NCBI RefSeq assembly: GCF_029784155.1
Contig: NC_073691.1
Coordinates: forward strand, 66,780,839 to 66,844,838
Length of the DNA: 64,000 bases
Source: Uranotaenia lowii
Taxonomy: Eukaryota > Arthropoda > Insecta > Diptera > Culicidae
Reading direction: 5' to 3'
Part shown: positions 1-12,276 of the stretch, piece by piece
Layout: each line of letters begins with the position of its first letter
Numbering within the stretch: position 1 is the stretch's first letter
The notes under the pieces: generated by a model
Told to the model about the DNA's origin: nothing
What the model saw: the letters and a program-made list of their open reading frames with translations, nothing else
Databases searched by the model: none
Translations under genes and position numbers: made by a program

Positions 1-764
1 AGTTCACTGTTATCCCTTAAATTTTTATCGTTCAAAGATTATGAACATCAATGTTGATTCATAGTTTATCAAGAATGTCGGGACCATGAAATTACATGGT
101 TTTATTTGATGTTTTCATTGGTTTTTTTTGTTTATATTTTCTCTCAAAATGAAAAAATACTTGTTTTATTCGTTTGCTTCTTTTATTCAAATTATGGATT
201 GTTCTTCATGCACTACAACACACTACAACACATTTTCACACCTAAATAAATGTTTCTGTGGGAATTCCGTGGGAGTTTAAAATTCACTAGTCCGAGTACG
301 AGTCACGTACTTTCCGGCTGACATCCGGATCGGCCTCCAGCAGGATTCTGTAACAACCTATTTGCCACAACCTCGTAAGTTTTCCCTGAAAAAAAGTGTT
401 ATGAGATCCGAGGAAGATGAATCGATTAACTGATAAAACTTACCATTTTAACGTATACGATATAGCAATTGCTATATTGATTGGATGCTTTGGACGATTT
501 TTTTTTCAACACCGAACACGCGCCATCAAAAATGAAAGTTTTCGATTTGACAGCAAGAAATACACGCTCATTTTAAAATCCCATTTACTGGATTAGATAA
601 ACAATGAATTATTATGTTTCTACCGTATTATTCACAGTTATTGTCATAATCATGGCGATTTCACCATCATATACAAATTATACTTCTAAAAAAGATCTTA
701 ACTTTACATTGAAATTCATTGTTAGAATAAATACCATTGTTTAATTATTGTATCACCATGGTCT
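1..764. other. AT-rich noncoding stretch
   Basis: I see no convincing reading frame, RNA gene or bounded repeat here. The sequence is AT-rich with many short T and A runs. It could be intergenic or decayed repeat sequence. Confidence 0.5.
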
Positions 765-1563
765 TGGCTATTCGGGATCTAATGCCTGAATGGCTCCAAT
801 CGCACCAGCCGTTTCCATCTATTGCTGGGCCAACAAAATACCCTAATGACCCTGCACTGGTCGCTGAATCCTTCTGCACACACTTCTCCTCCGTTCTCTT
901 CGTTATCGACTTTGGTACTGGTTCAAATATCGATAACAACTCCGATTTCACCTTACAAGAACAAGACATCGCCCTCTGTAAGGTCGAAGGACGTTCCGCT
1001 GGTCAAGACAAGATTGGTTATCCCTTTTTTTAAACACCTCCTACTGATCGGCAAAATTCTTTTCCTGGAAATATTCAACGATATCTGGGATGTCGGCGAA
1101 ATCCCTACGCAGTGGAATGAAGGCTTAATCATACCAATTCCTTAACCTCATCAAGACCTTCATCTCGTTATAAGCTACCGTCCTATCACCCTCTTGGACT
1201 GTTCAGGGAAGATTCTGGAACGCCTGGTTAAACGCCGTCTAATCTCCTTTCTCGAGGCCAACAACCTCCTGGACACAAGACAGTTTGGCTTTCGCCCTGG
1301 ATGCTCCACCGACGACCACCTCACCATATTTGAAAATCTCGTTGCCGATGACATCGATAACGGCCAACACGTGGAGTGCTCATGTTTGGACTTCTCTAAG
1401 GCCTTTGACCGGGTATTCCGTCCCCAAATTGTGTCCAGGCTAAAACAGGTGTGTTCTGGGCAGAATGGAGTATTTTATCCGCAGCTTCCTGCCTAAACGT
1501 AAAGCTAGAGTCTACATCGATGGCAAGCTATCAACCTCCCATGTAATAGCAAACGGTGTGCCC
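765..1563 (+). pseudogene. Non-LTR retrotransposon RT relic, first part
   Basis: The plus strand encodes, in changing frames, the linker and first half of a LINE reverse transcriptase (I/Jockey-like). It shows CTHFSSVF-like linker sequence near 880, DKIGYPFF near 1010, ISYRPITLLDCSGKILERL near 1165-1220, QFGFRPGCSTDDHL near 1280-1320, and RT motif A as LDFSKAFDRV near 1390-1415. Several frameshifts and stops make it inactive. At about 1545-1565 the text reaches NGVP then a stop where NGVPQGS is expected. It then breaks and resumes after about 1.17 kb, so the element was split by an insertion. The clade is assigned by motif style only. Confidence 0.75.
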
Positions 1564-1574
1564 TAAGGGCTGTC

Positions 1575-2733
1575 CCAACGGTAGATGCAAAACACGGTTT
1601 TCGACCACGCTTAAACATTTCGGCTGGCACACCGGTGGCGTATATTGCTGTTTTAGCACAGTTATCGATTTCAAAATTCCCAACAGTTATACGCCTTTGT
1701 TCCAAATTCATGCAAATTTGGAACAGGATTTCAAAATATACGACAGACCGATTTAGTTCACGGTGAGAAAATTTTAGCCAACAATGATTTCTTTCACACG
1801 TGTTTGGGTAACATTGGGTGTGATAATAGTTTCTTTTTGAGATATTATTTGAATGTTTTTTTTTTAGCTTCAACCACCCTATACGTAACATAAATTGAGA
1901 ATAGATGTTAATAAAAACCATATCAAGTATAAAAAATAGATGTCACATTATTCTCGATTTAATGTAATTAAATAAAAAGCTTTTCATTTGGGCTCGACGA
2001 ATTAGTGAATCCTGTCAGCGTTCTAAAATTTGAAAAAATAAACGAAAAGAAAATTTTAATACTTTTCCGATGAGATAATATAAATGTTTATTGTTTGTTC
2101 TATAATTTTTGTTTTATTTGAGATATTGAGAGATTTTTAGTTTCGTATGGATTGCTCGGAGTTTTCGTCAATATCAGCATATTGTTCTGTATCCATACAT
2201 AAATTTACAAATAGTGAAACAAGTTTTTGTCAAACAAAAATGTCGACAAATCAAAGGAAAATTTCCTTTGACTTTGGGACGAACATTTCTCGTTTCCTTT
2301 ATCAATGTCAGCAATAACTTGAAAAAAAAATTGCTTTTTCATTTCATTTCAACAAAAGCTTATTCGATTGATTCAAAGCAATTTGATTGAATTAATTGAA
2401 GAATTGTTTCAACTGACCTTTTTTCCTCGATGTGTAGTCATTTTTGCTTTTAAAGTAATGGAATCCTGGTAGAATAGTTGAAATCATTGTTCTGTCAAAA
2501 AGAATATTCGTAGAATTAATTTTAAGACAATTAACCGTGAAACTCAAAACTCATGAAATTTTTCTAATAAAATAGGTTTTTTCTTCTCAATTATTGAGTG
2601 TCTGCAATGAAAGTGTTTCCGTTTTAAATTTGCTCCTACACCGGTGGGGAGTGGGTGTTTTAGCCGATTCTAAAATTTCAAATTGTGCATAAACTGGTAT
2701 ACTTAAAACCAATATTTACGCCTGAACCGTTGC
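1575..2733. mobile_element. TIR element inserted in the RT relic
   Basis: This AT-rich 1.16-kb block separates the two halves of a LINE RT. Its ends are roughly inverted: CCAACGGTAGATGCAAAAC on the left against GCAACGGTTCAGGCGTAAAT read inward from the right. The word ACACCGGTGG occurs near both ends (about 1629 and 2640). The RT sequence at the junction (GTGCCCTAAGG on the left, GTGCTCTAAGG on the right) is present on both sides, which fits a target-site duplication. No transposase is visible, so it is probably a non-autonomous DNA element. Exact ends are uncertain. Confidence 0.45.
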
Positions 2734-3340
2734 AGGTGCTCTAAGGCTCTGTGTTGGCCCTAACGCTGTATCTAATTGGGATGCAATCACTCTTTGACGT
2801 AGTTCCAGAGGGCCAATGTTCTGGCTTACGCCGACGACATAACCCTGATATCCGTGTCTCCTTACCCAGTACCTACTATCTAGAAAGCAACTACAAATAG
2901 CCGTGGGTAAGGTAGACAACTGGGCACCTTCCATGGGTTTCACCTTCGATTCAGAAAAGTCAAAACTCATGCATCTTAGTAGCAGGAATAAGAAGCTGTA
3001 CAGCATCCCCATTGTTTACGCATCCCGCATTCTTGGAGTCTTGATGGATGATAAACTCAAATTCATCAACCATGCAAACCAAGTTCGGAAATCAGCTTCA
3101 CCCAAACCCCCAAATTCAACATTCTTAAAAAGCTATGTAGCGCTCGTGTCGCCGGCTCTCGTTCTTCACTGTTCTGATTCCTTAATGGATGGCTGATGCC
3201 TACTATGCTTCACAGACTGGGCCTATTTAAGGCTAAAGAAGAGAATACATACAAGAGACGCAGTCTGATCTCTTTCAACTTAATAAGCTTGCAACCCTGC
3301 TGTAGAGCTGCCTTTAAGACTGCTTGGTTTTGCCCGATTG
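2734..3340 (+). pseudogene. Non-LTR retrotransposon RT relic, second part
   Basis: This continues the RT broken at about 1563. It begins in the GVPQGS region and includes motif C as YADDITLIS near 2826-2850. It goes on through GWLMPTMLHRLGLF near 3187-3230 and ISFNLISLQPCCRAAFKTAWF near 3275-3330, typical of the region after the RT in Jockey/I-like elements. Many stops and frameshifts are present. The sequence fades near 3340 without a clear poly-A tail or target duplication. Confidence 0.65.
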
Positions 3341-3399
3341 GATAGAAACTGACAGAAAATAAAAAAAAATCCAATCGAGACATTTCGGGTCTTTGTTTG

Positions 3400-3475
3400 C
3401 TATAGGCTCGTTATTTAAGGCTATGATCATTTAAAATCCGGGAAAGTACAAACGTGTGTATTTTAAAAACTATTT
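3400..3475 (+). repeat. Dispersed repeat, copy 1
   Basis: A segment including GGCTATGATCATTTAAAATC and AAACGTGTGTATTTTAAAAA recurs in reverse complement at about 43733-43800. This is a dispersed repeat of unknown class. The surrounding 3341-3640 stretch has no coding sequence I recognise. Confidence 0.5.
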
Positions 3476-3765
3476 ATGATAGCGACATTTGTACGATGTG
3501 GACAATGTGGAGCGACGACCGAAAAAAGGTCAGCACTTTGAGTGAAATTTCCGTTATTTTATCGTAGCCTGATTTTGCCTGATTTTATTTCACCAGTTCC
3601 CTGATTTTTGAAAAAAAAAATGTTTGCAACCCTGGTTAAGCCACGATCGTACGTGCGAATTTTGTGTTCGGTAAGCTTCGATCTCTTGTTTCGTTGTGTA
3701 ATTTTATTTCTGGGATGCTTCGAAATCATCAATGCAAAACTGTTCTCTTGGTTTTTGCGCATTTA

Positions 3766-5008
3766 AAGGGTGATACGGTCAAAATTTAGTCAATATCAAC
3801 TTGACGTATTTCTTTCAATTTTGCATTTATAAAACCTGTTGCTCCTATTTTGATTTTGCATTTCACTCTTCAGTTGTCAAAATGCCGTCCAAGGAAGAAG
3901 AGCAGCGTATCAGAATTTTGCTCGCGCATCGCGAAAATCTGAGCTACTCGCACGCAAAGTTTGCAAAATCGCTAAAAGTTGCCAAATCAACCGTTACAAA
4001 TGTAATTAAAGTGTTTGGGGAACGTTTGTCGATACCCAGGATGTCTGGATCGAGAGGAAATCGAAAACCGGAAGCCGCTGAGACGACAAAGAGAGTTGCC
4101 GGTAGTTTCAAGCGAAACCCTAACCTCTCTCTCTGAGATGCCGCAAATAAGCTGGGTGTATCGTCTACAACCGTGCATCGAACCAAAAAACGAGCCGGAC
4201 TATCGACTTACAAGAAGGTAGTGACTCCAAATCGCGATGATAAACAAAATACGATGGCCAAAGCGCGATCCCGGAGTCTGTACACGACGATGCTGACGAA
4301 GTTTGACTGCGTGGTAATGGACGACGAAACCTACATACGTCAAAGCTGACTACAAGCAGCTTTCGGGACAGGAGATTTATACGGCAAAAGGAAGGGGAAA
4401 GCAGATATTTTCAAGCACATGAAACTGTCAAAATTCGCGAAGAAATATCTGGTTTGGCAAGCCATCTGTACCTGTGGCTTGAAAAGCAGCATTTTCATAG
4501 CTTCCGGGACTGTCATCCAAGAAATTTACGTGAAAGAGTGTTTGAATAAACGTCTGCTGCCATTTCTGAAGAAACACGGTTGTTCCGTACTGTTTCTTGC
4601 CATTACGGTAAAAAGGCCATGGAGTAGTACGCTCTCAACAACGTGCAGGATGTTCCCAAGGACAAAAACCCTCCCAACACGCCATAGCTCTGCCCAACTG
4701 AGAAATACTGGGCTATCGTCAAGCGGAACCTAAAGAAGACCAAAAAACTGCTAAGGACGAGCAGCAGTTCAAGGCAAACTGGCTTTATGCGACGAAGAAG
4801 GTGGACAAGGTGGCTGTACAAAATCTGATGGCAGGGGTGCGCAAGGCCCGACAATTTAGATTTGAAAAAGCGGAAACCTAACTGAATATTTTTCCTGAAT
4901 TTTATACTAATTAAACTTGAAAAAGAAATTTAATTTTATTTTTCATATAAACTATTTCACCGATTTACACGCATTTTCCCTTGACCAAATTTTGACCGTA
5001 TCACCCTT
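3766..5008 (+). mobile_element. DD37E Tc1/mariner transposon, copy 1
   Basis: This element is complete from end to end. Both ends carry the TIR AAGGGTGATACGGTCAAAAT (inverted at the right, GTATCACCCTT) and both are followed by TA (3764-3765 and 5009-5010), the usual mariner target duplication. Length is 1243 bp. Compared with the copies at 19.6, 57.0 and 61.5 kb it lacks the GT microsatellite and the ACACCCCTCATTTTGAAG segment upstream of the transposase, which looks like a deletion. It landed inside an open reading frame that resumes at 5011. Confidence 0.9.
3882..4881 (+). pseudogene. DD37E mariner transposase, broken
   Basis: The reading frame starts at ATG 3882 (MPSKEEEQRIRILLAHREN), with an N-terminal helix-turn-helix (SHAKFAKSLKVAKSTVTNVI). 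A second DNA-binding region follows (LRDAANKLGVSSTTVHR). The catalytic region retains VVMDDETY near 4313-4332 with the first Asp. A stop near 4134, indels near 4330-4410 and later frameshifts near 4600-4690 destroy the frame. The region of the second Asp (PDLASC) is mostly missing. The final Glu region reads TEKYWAIVKRN. The stop of the ancestral frame is at 4879-4881. It is inactive, and by comparison with copy 2 it was a protein of about 340 residues. Confidence 0.85.
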
Positions 5009-5010
5009 TA

Positions 5011-5628
5011 CGTAATTATTGGAACGAAGATAAAGTCAATCTGCACATAATGCATGTGCGAAAGGAAGCGCACTCTAATGCCCTCAAAATGCAGTTCCTC
5101 AAAAGTTCGTCTAAGGAATTTGTTGGAAAAATGAACGTGGAACATGTAAGACGAAAACATAAGCAAACAGCGATATTTTCTCAAGTACGAGCACCAGCAG
5201 AAATAAATGTTTGCGGTTCCACTAACGTGTCTCGTCCAGACAAAAGTTCAGCGGAATTCGCTCGGGTCGATCTCAATAATTTAGGTAAGCTTTATAGAGG
5301 TGCTTTCTTCGATTCCAACCATCTGGGAATGTCTGTAAACAAGGCACACAACTTCGTCCACCGTATACTTCGAAGGAATTTTCTGAAGGTTGCTTTCGCT
5401 GTGGGAGTGTTTATCACCGAGCACACACTTGCCCAGCTCGGACGAAATTTGAACTGGATGCGACACAGACTCGGGCATGATCAGAGAGTTTGCTGCTCAA
5501 AAATCAGTCCAAGTCAGCAGCTAGCCATTGAACCCCCACCTCTAGAGAATGGCTCCAATATTGAGAAAAAGGAAGAGATCCTAAAGATTACGGATATAGG
5601 TGATCCTGATGCATTAAGAAAACCTTAA
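5011..5628 (+). CDS. ORF of unknown function split by mariner copy 1
   Basis: An open frame runs from the mariner junction to a TAA at 5626-5628, with an in-frame ATG at 5050 (192 residues from there). If the mariner element and one TA are removed, the frame continues upstream without a stop to about 3640, with a possible ATG at 3715 (MLRNHQCKTVLLVFAHL). That gives a frame of about 220 codons, interrupted near codon 17. The protein is basic in its N-terminal half and ends in an acidic, polar tail. I recognise no domain, signal peptide or repeat. It may be a host exon, part of a decayed mobile element, or a chance frame. No splice sites decide this. Confidence 0.35.
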   Translation, partial: RNYWNEDKVNLHIMHVRKEAHSNALKMQFLKSSSKEFVGKMNVEHVRRKHKQTAIFSQVRAPAEINVCGSTNVSRPDKSSAEFARVDLNNLGKLYRGAFFDSNHLGMSVNKAHNFVHRILRRNFLKVAFAVGVFITEHTLAQLGRNLNWMRHRLGHDQRVCCSKISPSQQLAIEPPPLENGSNIEKKEEILKITDIGDPDALRKP

Positions 5629-5640
5629 ATTGATTTTTTT

Positions 5641-7735
5641 TAAATATTAAAGATAATATTACATACATAATCAACGAAAAATTCAAAAATTTTCAATAAA
5701 AAAATATAAAAATTAAATCATATGATTTTCTTTAAAACACTTACAGGAATTTCATGTACAAAGCATGTTAGCTCAGATGAATGACAGTAGAATTATTAAC
5801 GCTGAAGCTGAAAGCTGGGTTACCATGTCAGTTTTAATCGACTCGAGAACTTAAAATTTCACATGTGGATAAACTACTTGCCATGATTGAAACATTGAAT
5901 TTATTTTCTTACCCTTTATATACATGATACAACAAAAACATGATTGCCAAAAACGAACGGGGTCTGTATAAGTTTTGTCGAAAGTGGTACTCTTAGTGTG
6001 TGCTGCGTGTATGATTTTGGACAAAATTGTGTACGTCATTTCCTTTCACAATTGTACTGTCACTATTACACAAACAACAAATGATTTAAAAAAATCATCA
6101 CCCTTATCACAAAAAAGCTTTACTTATACGATTACACTTTATTTTGAAAGGAATACTACGAAAGAGCTCCATCATGACCACATGTAGCAATGGGTATAAC
6201 TTTATTCTACACTCACAATTCAAATGGCAGCAAACGATACCGTCTTTCTTCCTGCATAAATGAATAAATATCCTGAGCAATCGTTAAAAATGGCAAATCT
6301 GTCACTAATCCTAATGCGAAATAAATATGATCCGTTCCAGCAAGAAAAAAAACCATCCACTAGAAATACTTTCGAGTGACTCACACACAAACTACTCCGG
6401 ATCGACAAGGGTGAGGGAGAAGAAAATAGGAAAAACCTTAAGTATCCCAACTGTTCCCAAAGCATACACATAAGTTTTAATGTCGAATCCATATGTGCAA
6501 TTTAATTTCATTTCGTTTAATGGCATTTCCTCTCTTCCGTACAGTCAGTTAGTGCTGCTGAGAAAATGCACACCGAGAAACCGTTCACATCTGAACGGGC
6601 CCCACGGATCGGATGGAAGAGGATTCGAGGCACTTCGCCGGATCTCTCCGGAAACAGCTTGATTCACCGTTTTTCGATTAGATTCCCAAGGCATCTTGTC
6701 TTGTCTTCTTGTCGTTTGGCCGCCAAAAAGGAATGACAGTCCTATGGTTGGGGAACGGTTTTCTTCTTCCTCCCGTTTCAATTTCTCGAATATTTTTCTT
6801 TCGTTTTATTTTTTTTTTTTTAACTTAACCGGAGCTGCCCTTCGACGAAAAACTGTCCCACGTTAGCCGGAACTTGCATCAAGCATGAGCCACTCATCCG
6901 GAGAAAGGGCCAGAGAAAGGCGGCTTACAGCAGACAAAACCTGACCCTCGACCTGCTCTACAAGGGGTTTCGCCTGAGTCGGTTTTTCTCTGGCCATGGC
7001 AAATCTTCGGACGGATTCCCAGGTTTGGACAGGGAGGATTACAATCTAAAAGAAATGAAGGAACAGGTGTCCTTCTTTGTCCCGGTTATGGCAGTACGAG
7101 TTGCAATTGCGCTTTGATGAAATTTCTTCTAGCAGTCATCGTTCGATGTTGGCGGCAGCAAGTAATGTTGCAGATGCATTTATATATGTATGTAGGTATT
7201 TGAAACGAAGAATAAACAGAATGGCATTTTGATAGTTTATGGGAATTTTCAAATAAATTAAATATTTTTTTGAAAATATCTTTTATTCAAAAGTTTTATA
7301 AAACATTAAAAAATACTAACGGGTGAAGATTAAATTTCACAGCTGTTAAACAAATGAAAAAAAAACAAGGATTATCAAAACAAACCATTAATTCATTCCA
7401 ATGTAGAATGGGAAAATTTCTAGGAACTTAAAAGTGAACACATATATCTCACCCAGTAGCAAATAAAACTAATAAGAAATAAGCATATCCAATAGCTGTT
7501 GCGCTTTTCTAAAAACGAGAACACAAATTCAAGAAACGAAAAAAAACACATGCATATCTGGCCATGAATGCTGCCATTGGAAATTTGCCAAAGCCGGATT
7601 TGGCAGGGGCCAATTAAATATGCTTTAAAAACTGCCACTAGGTTGTCCGGTTATATGTCACATCATTTATAGTCAGCGAAATTCGGAGCAGCATACTAAA
7701 TGGTAGACCGTGATTATTTTTGGAAATTCTTGTTT
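5641..7735. other. Noncoding stretch, nothing recognised
   Basis: AT-rich sequence with only short, unconvincing frames. The 6560-7100 part is more GC-rich and contains no motif I can name. No clear TIR, tandem repeat or RNA gene is visible. Confidence 0.45.
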
Positions 7736-7739
7736 AAAC

Positions 7740-8135
7740 TTTTTTGAAAGAAAGTTTCATTTAAATTTAAAAAATATTTTTGAAATGACGAGTTAATCAC
7801 CGTAAATTTATTTTATGAAATTATTTGATCGGCTATATCGGTGAAATTTTATATTTTTACATTCTTTGAGGAAGAATATTTAAGAATTGAAAGATTATAA
7901 ACAGAAAGAAGATTAAAATGAGGTGAAAGATGTTGAAAATGAGCGGAAGGGTGATTAATTTTAATTTCATTTTCATTCAATACATCTGTCACCTTATTCT
8001 AATCTTCTATCCGTCTAAAATCTTTCAATTCTTAAATATTCTTTCTCAAAGAATATAAAATTTCACCGATTCAGCCGATTAAATAATTTCTTGAAAATTC
8101 GTTTCAGAATTATCATTTATTATCAAAAATGCAAA
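7740..8135. repeat. Palindromic MITE, CACCGT family, copy 1
   Basis: The left arm at about 7795-7895 (ATCACCGTAAATTTATTTTA, then TATCGGTGAAATTTTATAT and ATATTTAAGAATTGAAAGAT) is repeated inverted at about 8005-8100. The end word is shared with the elements at 29.44-30.02 and 62.49-62.80 kb (CACCGTGAATTTGTTTTATG), so these form one family. No coding capacity is seen. The right end abuts RTE-like LINE copy A. Confidence 0.55.
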
Positions 8136-8137
8136 AA

Positions 8138-9404
8138 CCGAAGCGCAGACATTGCATCTGATATCACCTCGTCCTTGATGAGATACGACTGAGAGTCGCG
8201 CGTGTCCAGCGGCGAGAGGACAAAGTCGGATGTCAATACGACGTCCGCCGGTTTGAGAATCCAGAGGTGAAAAGGGCATACGTTGAACAACTTGAATCCC
8301 GAGCCTCGGAACTGTCGACAGACGGATCAGTCGAAGAACAGTGGTGTAGAATCAAGAATGCCTTTATTACGACGAGTCATGGTACTCTCGGTGAAGTTTG
8401 TGGAAGAAAGAGTGAATGGATGTCGGATAAAGCCTGGAGGATGACCGATGATCGGAGAAAGGTGAAAGTCGGAATTGAGCAGGAATGTCCGGGTTTGACT
8501 GACCCGCCCGCCGCCCGCTTACGATATGCGGAGATGGAAAATACAGTTGAACGAGCTTGTAGACGAAACAAGAGAGCCTGGACCAATTCCCAAGCCGGAG
8601 AGAGAGAAAGAGCCGCCACCATTGGAGATATCCGATTATTATATGATATTTCTCACCGCTTTAGTGGTGCAAGGACTAACGCAAGAATGCCGCTGAAAGA
8701 CCGAGCAGGTCAGTAGTTGACCGATCGAACAGATCAGCTCAAACGTTGAACTGCGCATTTTGAACAACTCTTCCGAGTCACAAATAGCGATGGCCAAAAG
8801 AACCCTTAGCTCAGAAGCGCCCTCGCTGGCTGAAATAGCGGCAATCGAAGACATGAAATCCAACAAAGCCCCTGGAATCGATTTCATTCCGGCTGAGATG
8901 CTAAAAGCCGACCCTGCCTTGTCAGCACAAATGTTGCACCGTCTTTTCGCTGACATTTGGGATACTGCAACATTCCCGGCCGACTGGATGCACGGTATCC
9001 TTGTAAAGGTCCCGAAGAAAGGAGACCTGACAGAGTGCAGTAACCGGCGAGGCATAAATTTGATCTATACAACTCTCAAAGTACTCTGAACAGGATCCAG
9101 GAGAAAATCGACGCTACACTCTCACGGCAACAGGCTGGATTCCGATCCAGACGATCATGTGTGGACCACATAAAAACGCTACGAATAAAATTGGAACAAA
9201 TCAACGAATTCCAGGACTTTTTTCTGCTGGTTTTCATAGATTTCGCAAAAGCATTTGACCGACTGAACCACGAAAATATCTGGGCTGCTCTTAGACGACG
9301 AAGAGTCCCAGAGAAACTAGTTCATCTCATCGAAGCACAGTACGAGGCGTTTTCGTGCAAGGTCTTGCACGACGGTGTCTTTTCCGATCCAATCCCGGTA
9401 ACTG
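8138..9404 (+). pseudogene. RTE/CFDP2-like LINE relic, copy A, part 1
   Basis: The plus strand encodes the end of an endonuclease domain (ADIASD..HLVLDEIRLRV near 8140-8200), then the linker to the RT. Recognisable blocks are NPEVKRAYVEQLESRASEL near 8260-8310, SNKAPGIDFIPAEMLKADP near 8860-8915, DWMHGILVKVPKKGDLTEC near 8985-9040, and motif A FIDFAKAFDRLNHENIWAA near 9233-9290. Part 1 ends at NPIPV-T near 9404, where a 4.16-kb insertion begins. A 5' part of the element is missing and there are frameshifts (near 8715, 8755 and 9090). The endonuclease-RT layout resembles RTE/BovB-like elements. The clade assignment is by motif style. Confidence 0.8.
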
Positions 9405-10384
9405 TGTAACACGGTCACAGTACTAACAGACTGATTTTGTTAGTTACTTGTTGTTGAAGTATATTTGTTTCAATTTGTGTTATTTATTCATTTATTTATT
9501 TGAAAGCTATTTATTTATTTAACTTATTTCGCATTATTATGTCTCTCACTATATTCAATCTAACTTCTATTTAGATTAAGAATATATGTTAAAGATTCAA
9601 TTACTGTAGTCTTAATCTTAATCTTAAATTATTAAATTAGATTAAGATTTTCTGTTATTCATTCGTATTCAGATCTCACAATAACCACTTCATTTAATTT
9701 AGTGTACGAAGACGTTTCAAACATGAACTTGCATGCAAGATCCTAAAATAAACTGCAATAACCACTTCGGGTTGCCTCTCTGATACACTTATGACTAGTC
9801 CCTCTCTCGGGGGTGTAGCCATCGGTTGATCCGAGCTAACAGGGGGCTAACCGGGGGCGAGACGGGTTTATGCGAATGTTGTAAGAATGAAAGGGATGCT
9901 TATCTAGCCGGATCAAAAAGGGTGGTTGGTACGACCCGAAGTTTGAAAAGTCGCTGACCTATGACATGGTCAACGAACTTCCTTTTGAGTACTAGATTCT
10001 TCACGCCTTGACTGAGGATTTCAGGGATTTGCAAGTTCACTTTGAACTCAACCGTGAAAGAAGCTAAAACGAGTGTTTGTTCTTTTTCCGCGTTGGTGTA
10101 TATTGCTTCAATGTAAGCAAACAGCAAACACGAGTAACCATTTTTACACCCATAGAAGAGGTTGCAAAAATCCAATGCCTATTTGGAACATCTCTGTGCC
10201 GATAATGCGCTGAAATGTGTACTGTGCCGAAGATGATATGTTTGAAAAACCGTAACTGGCATAAAGGACTCGGCTCCTAACTAAAATAATGCATGACCAC
10301 TACATTCAAGCAAAACAAGAAAAAAAATTTATGGGATTTCGTTCCTATTGGATAATTAATCCCAGAAACAAGAAAATAAAAGTA

Positions 10385-10490
10385 TAAACCACAGCGCCCG
10401 TAGGGAGAATCGAACTCAAATCACCATCCATATGGTCTTGCCAGACCGACATCTTTACTCGTGTACTATTTGAGCTTCATGCAGGAAGAG
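10385..10490 (-). repeat. tRNA-like SINE fragment
   Basis: Read on the minus strand, this contains a Pol III B-box-like GAGTTCGATTCTCCC preceded by an A-box-like stretch around ACGAGTAAAGATGTCGG. It does not fold into a credible complete tRNA, so a tRNA-derived SINE remnant is more likely than a gene. Ends and target duplications were not found. Confidence 0.45.
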
Positions 10491-12276
10491 GGATATTTGT
10501 CATAGGCATTCTGCCACCGATCAATCACAAAAGGAACGCACGACAGTGGCTTCCCGGCGTTTGGCCTCCTTTCAAGGTATTAATTTGTCTTGCGATGGAA
10601 ACGGGAAAGGGAACGGGAGTGGAGGAAACGGGAAACCCATTGAATGAGAACTGTGCTTTGCTTACTGCCTGCTATTACATACACACGCTTCATATACACA
10701 GCTGCTAAAGCCGGGCAACTTGGCCGGTGCTTGTTTGCCGGTGAATTGAAGGAATATATTCTTGTTGCTTTTGCTACATACACACGCACAGCTTAGCCGT
10801 GGTTGTTTGCCGGTAGATTGAAGGGATTGAATTAGAAGCATGTTTTTGTTGTTGCTTTTGCTACATTCACACGCACAGTGCTCGGTTCGCTGGCTGCCTG
10901 GTGTTGGCTGGTATTTATTTCCATCCTTCTTCGTCTTGTGATGCGATAGGGAGGGACGTGAAAGCGTTTTTATTTTGTTTCTTTCAGACATACGCAATTC
11001 GGTTAACTTGGGAGATTAATGCCGGTGGGAGCAAATCGAATCAGCACCGATCGCGTTATCTTCTTGTACCAATGATGCTATGTAATTGACTATACGCCAT
11101 TGGCACAGAGGCTGAATTTTGGGTGTAGAGATAGGTTTAATGTCCCTCGTTTCCTTTTCCCGTTTAGCATACGAAAAGCTAGTAAACGTTGTGCGGTCTA
11201 ATTGCAGTGTGCGTGATTAATTGTATAAAAGGTAATATAAAAACTGTGAAAGTTCTGTGCGTCGAATATTGTGCTAATGTCATGTCGAACAGCCGTTCGT
11301 CGGCTTTTATATCTAGCTTAATCGCCAACCAGCTTCTAGCGATCCATAACCGCTAGCTCCAACGCTTTGAACCACCCGTCAAAACACCAGGTTCCACGGT
11401 TGGGATTCGAGGTAACCAGATACTGGAATTGGAAGGGACGCGCCATGCCACTTTGCGCATCCGGTTCCGATCGTTACGAGATCCGTCACCATATCTCTGA
11501 ACGAAATGGGACCCCACCACATTCATCTGACGGTCACCCAACAAAAAGTCGTCAGGGCACTTAATCGTCGAGCCGGTCATCGGAATCTACTTTACCGACG
11601 CCGCTGTGCCACCACGCACCGTCATCAACCGAAGGTAGTAGGTCATCGAACGAGTGAATACTCTAATCAAAACCATGCGCATGTAAAACTTATTTCGACA
11701 TAGCACAGTTTATTGAAGCCTAGTTCCATCTCCGGCTTCCTCCAATTTGAAAAAGAAGCTCATTCGAATACCTACGAGCAATAGGCCTTTGTCAATTTGC
11801 CGACTAAATCTGCACACAATAGGAAAATCAACATAAATTAATAAAAATGTAACGTTACAAACAAAAGGGAAACGAAAACCAAATTAAAAATGTCCTATGT
11901 TTAAGAAAGAAATGTAAAAACTAATGTAAATACAATCTACTGTTATTCATCGTCAAATACAAGTTGCACCTGATTGCCTAATGTCCACCAAACCATTTTG
12001 TATTAACATGAATTAGTGCTTTCCCTGAACATCTCTACCTAAATCTAAAAGTGGTGCCCCACGTTGTTCTTCCGTGTAGTTTGTAGTTTGATTTTTTTTT
12101 TGCTCCGGTAGATCGCTCGGGAAAACGATTCCCTCGCTTTTGCTTCAATCACATCTGGGGGAATTTGTCTTGTGAGTTCCTTCAGTGATGAGAAGCGGCG
12201 TGAGATATTGAAACGGATAGAACTACGGTGAGCACCAACTATTTTTCGAGATTAAGTTGGATAAGAAAAACGAGTA

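Noticed and set aside
9900..10175. 91-residue minus-strand frame as a retroelement gag or protease
   Set aside because: I could not match it to any gag, protease or integrase motif, so no function is assigned.
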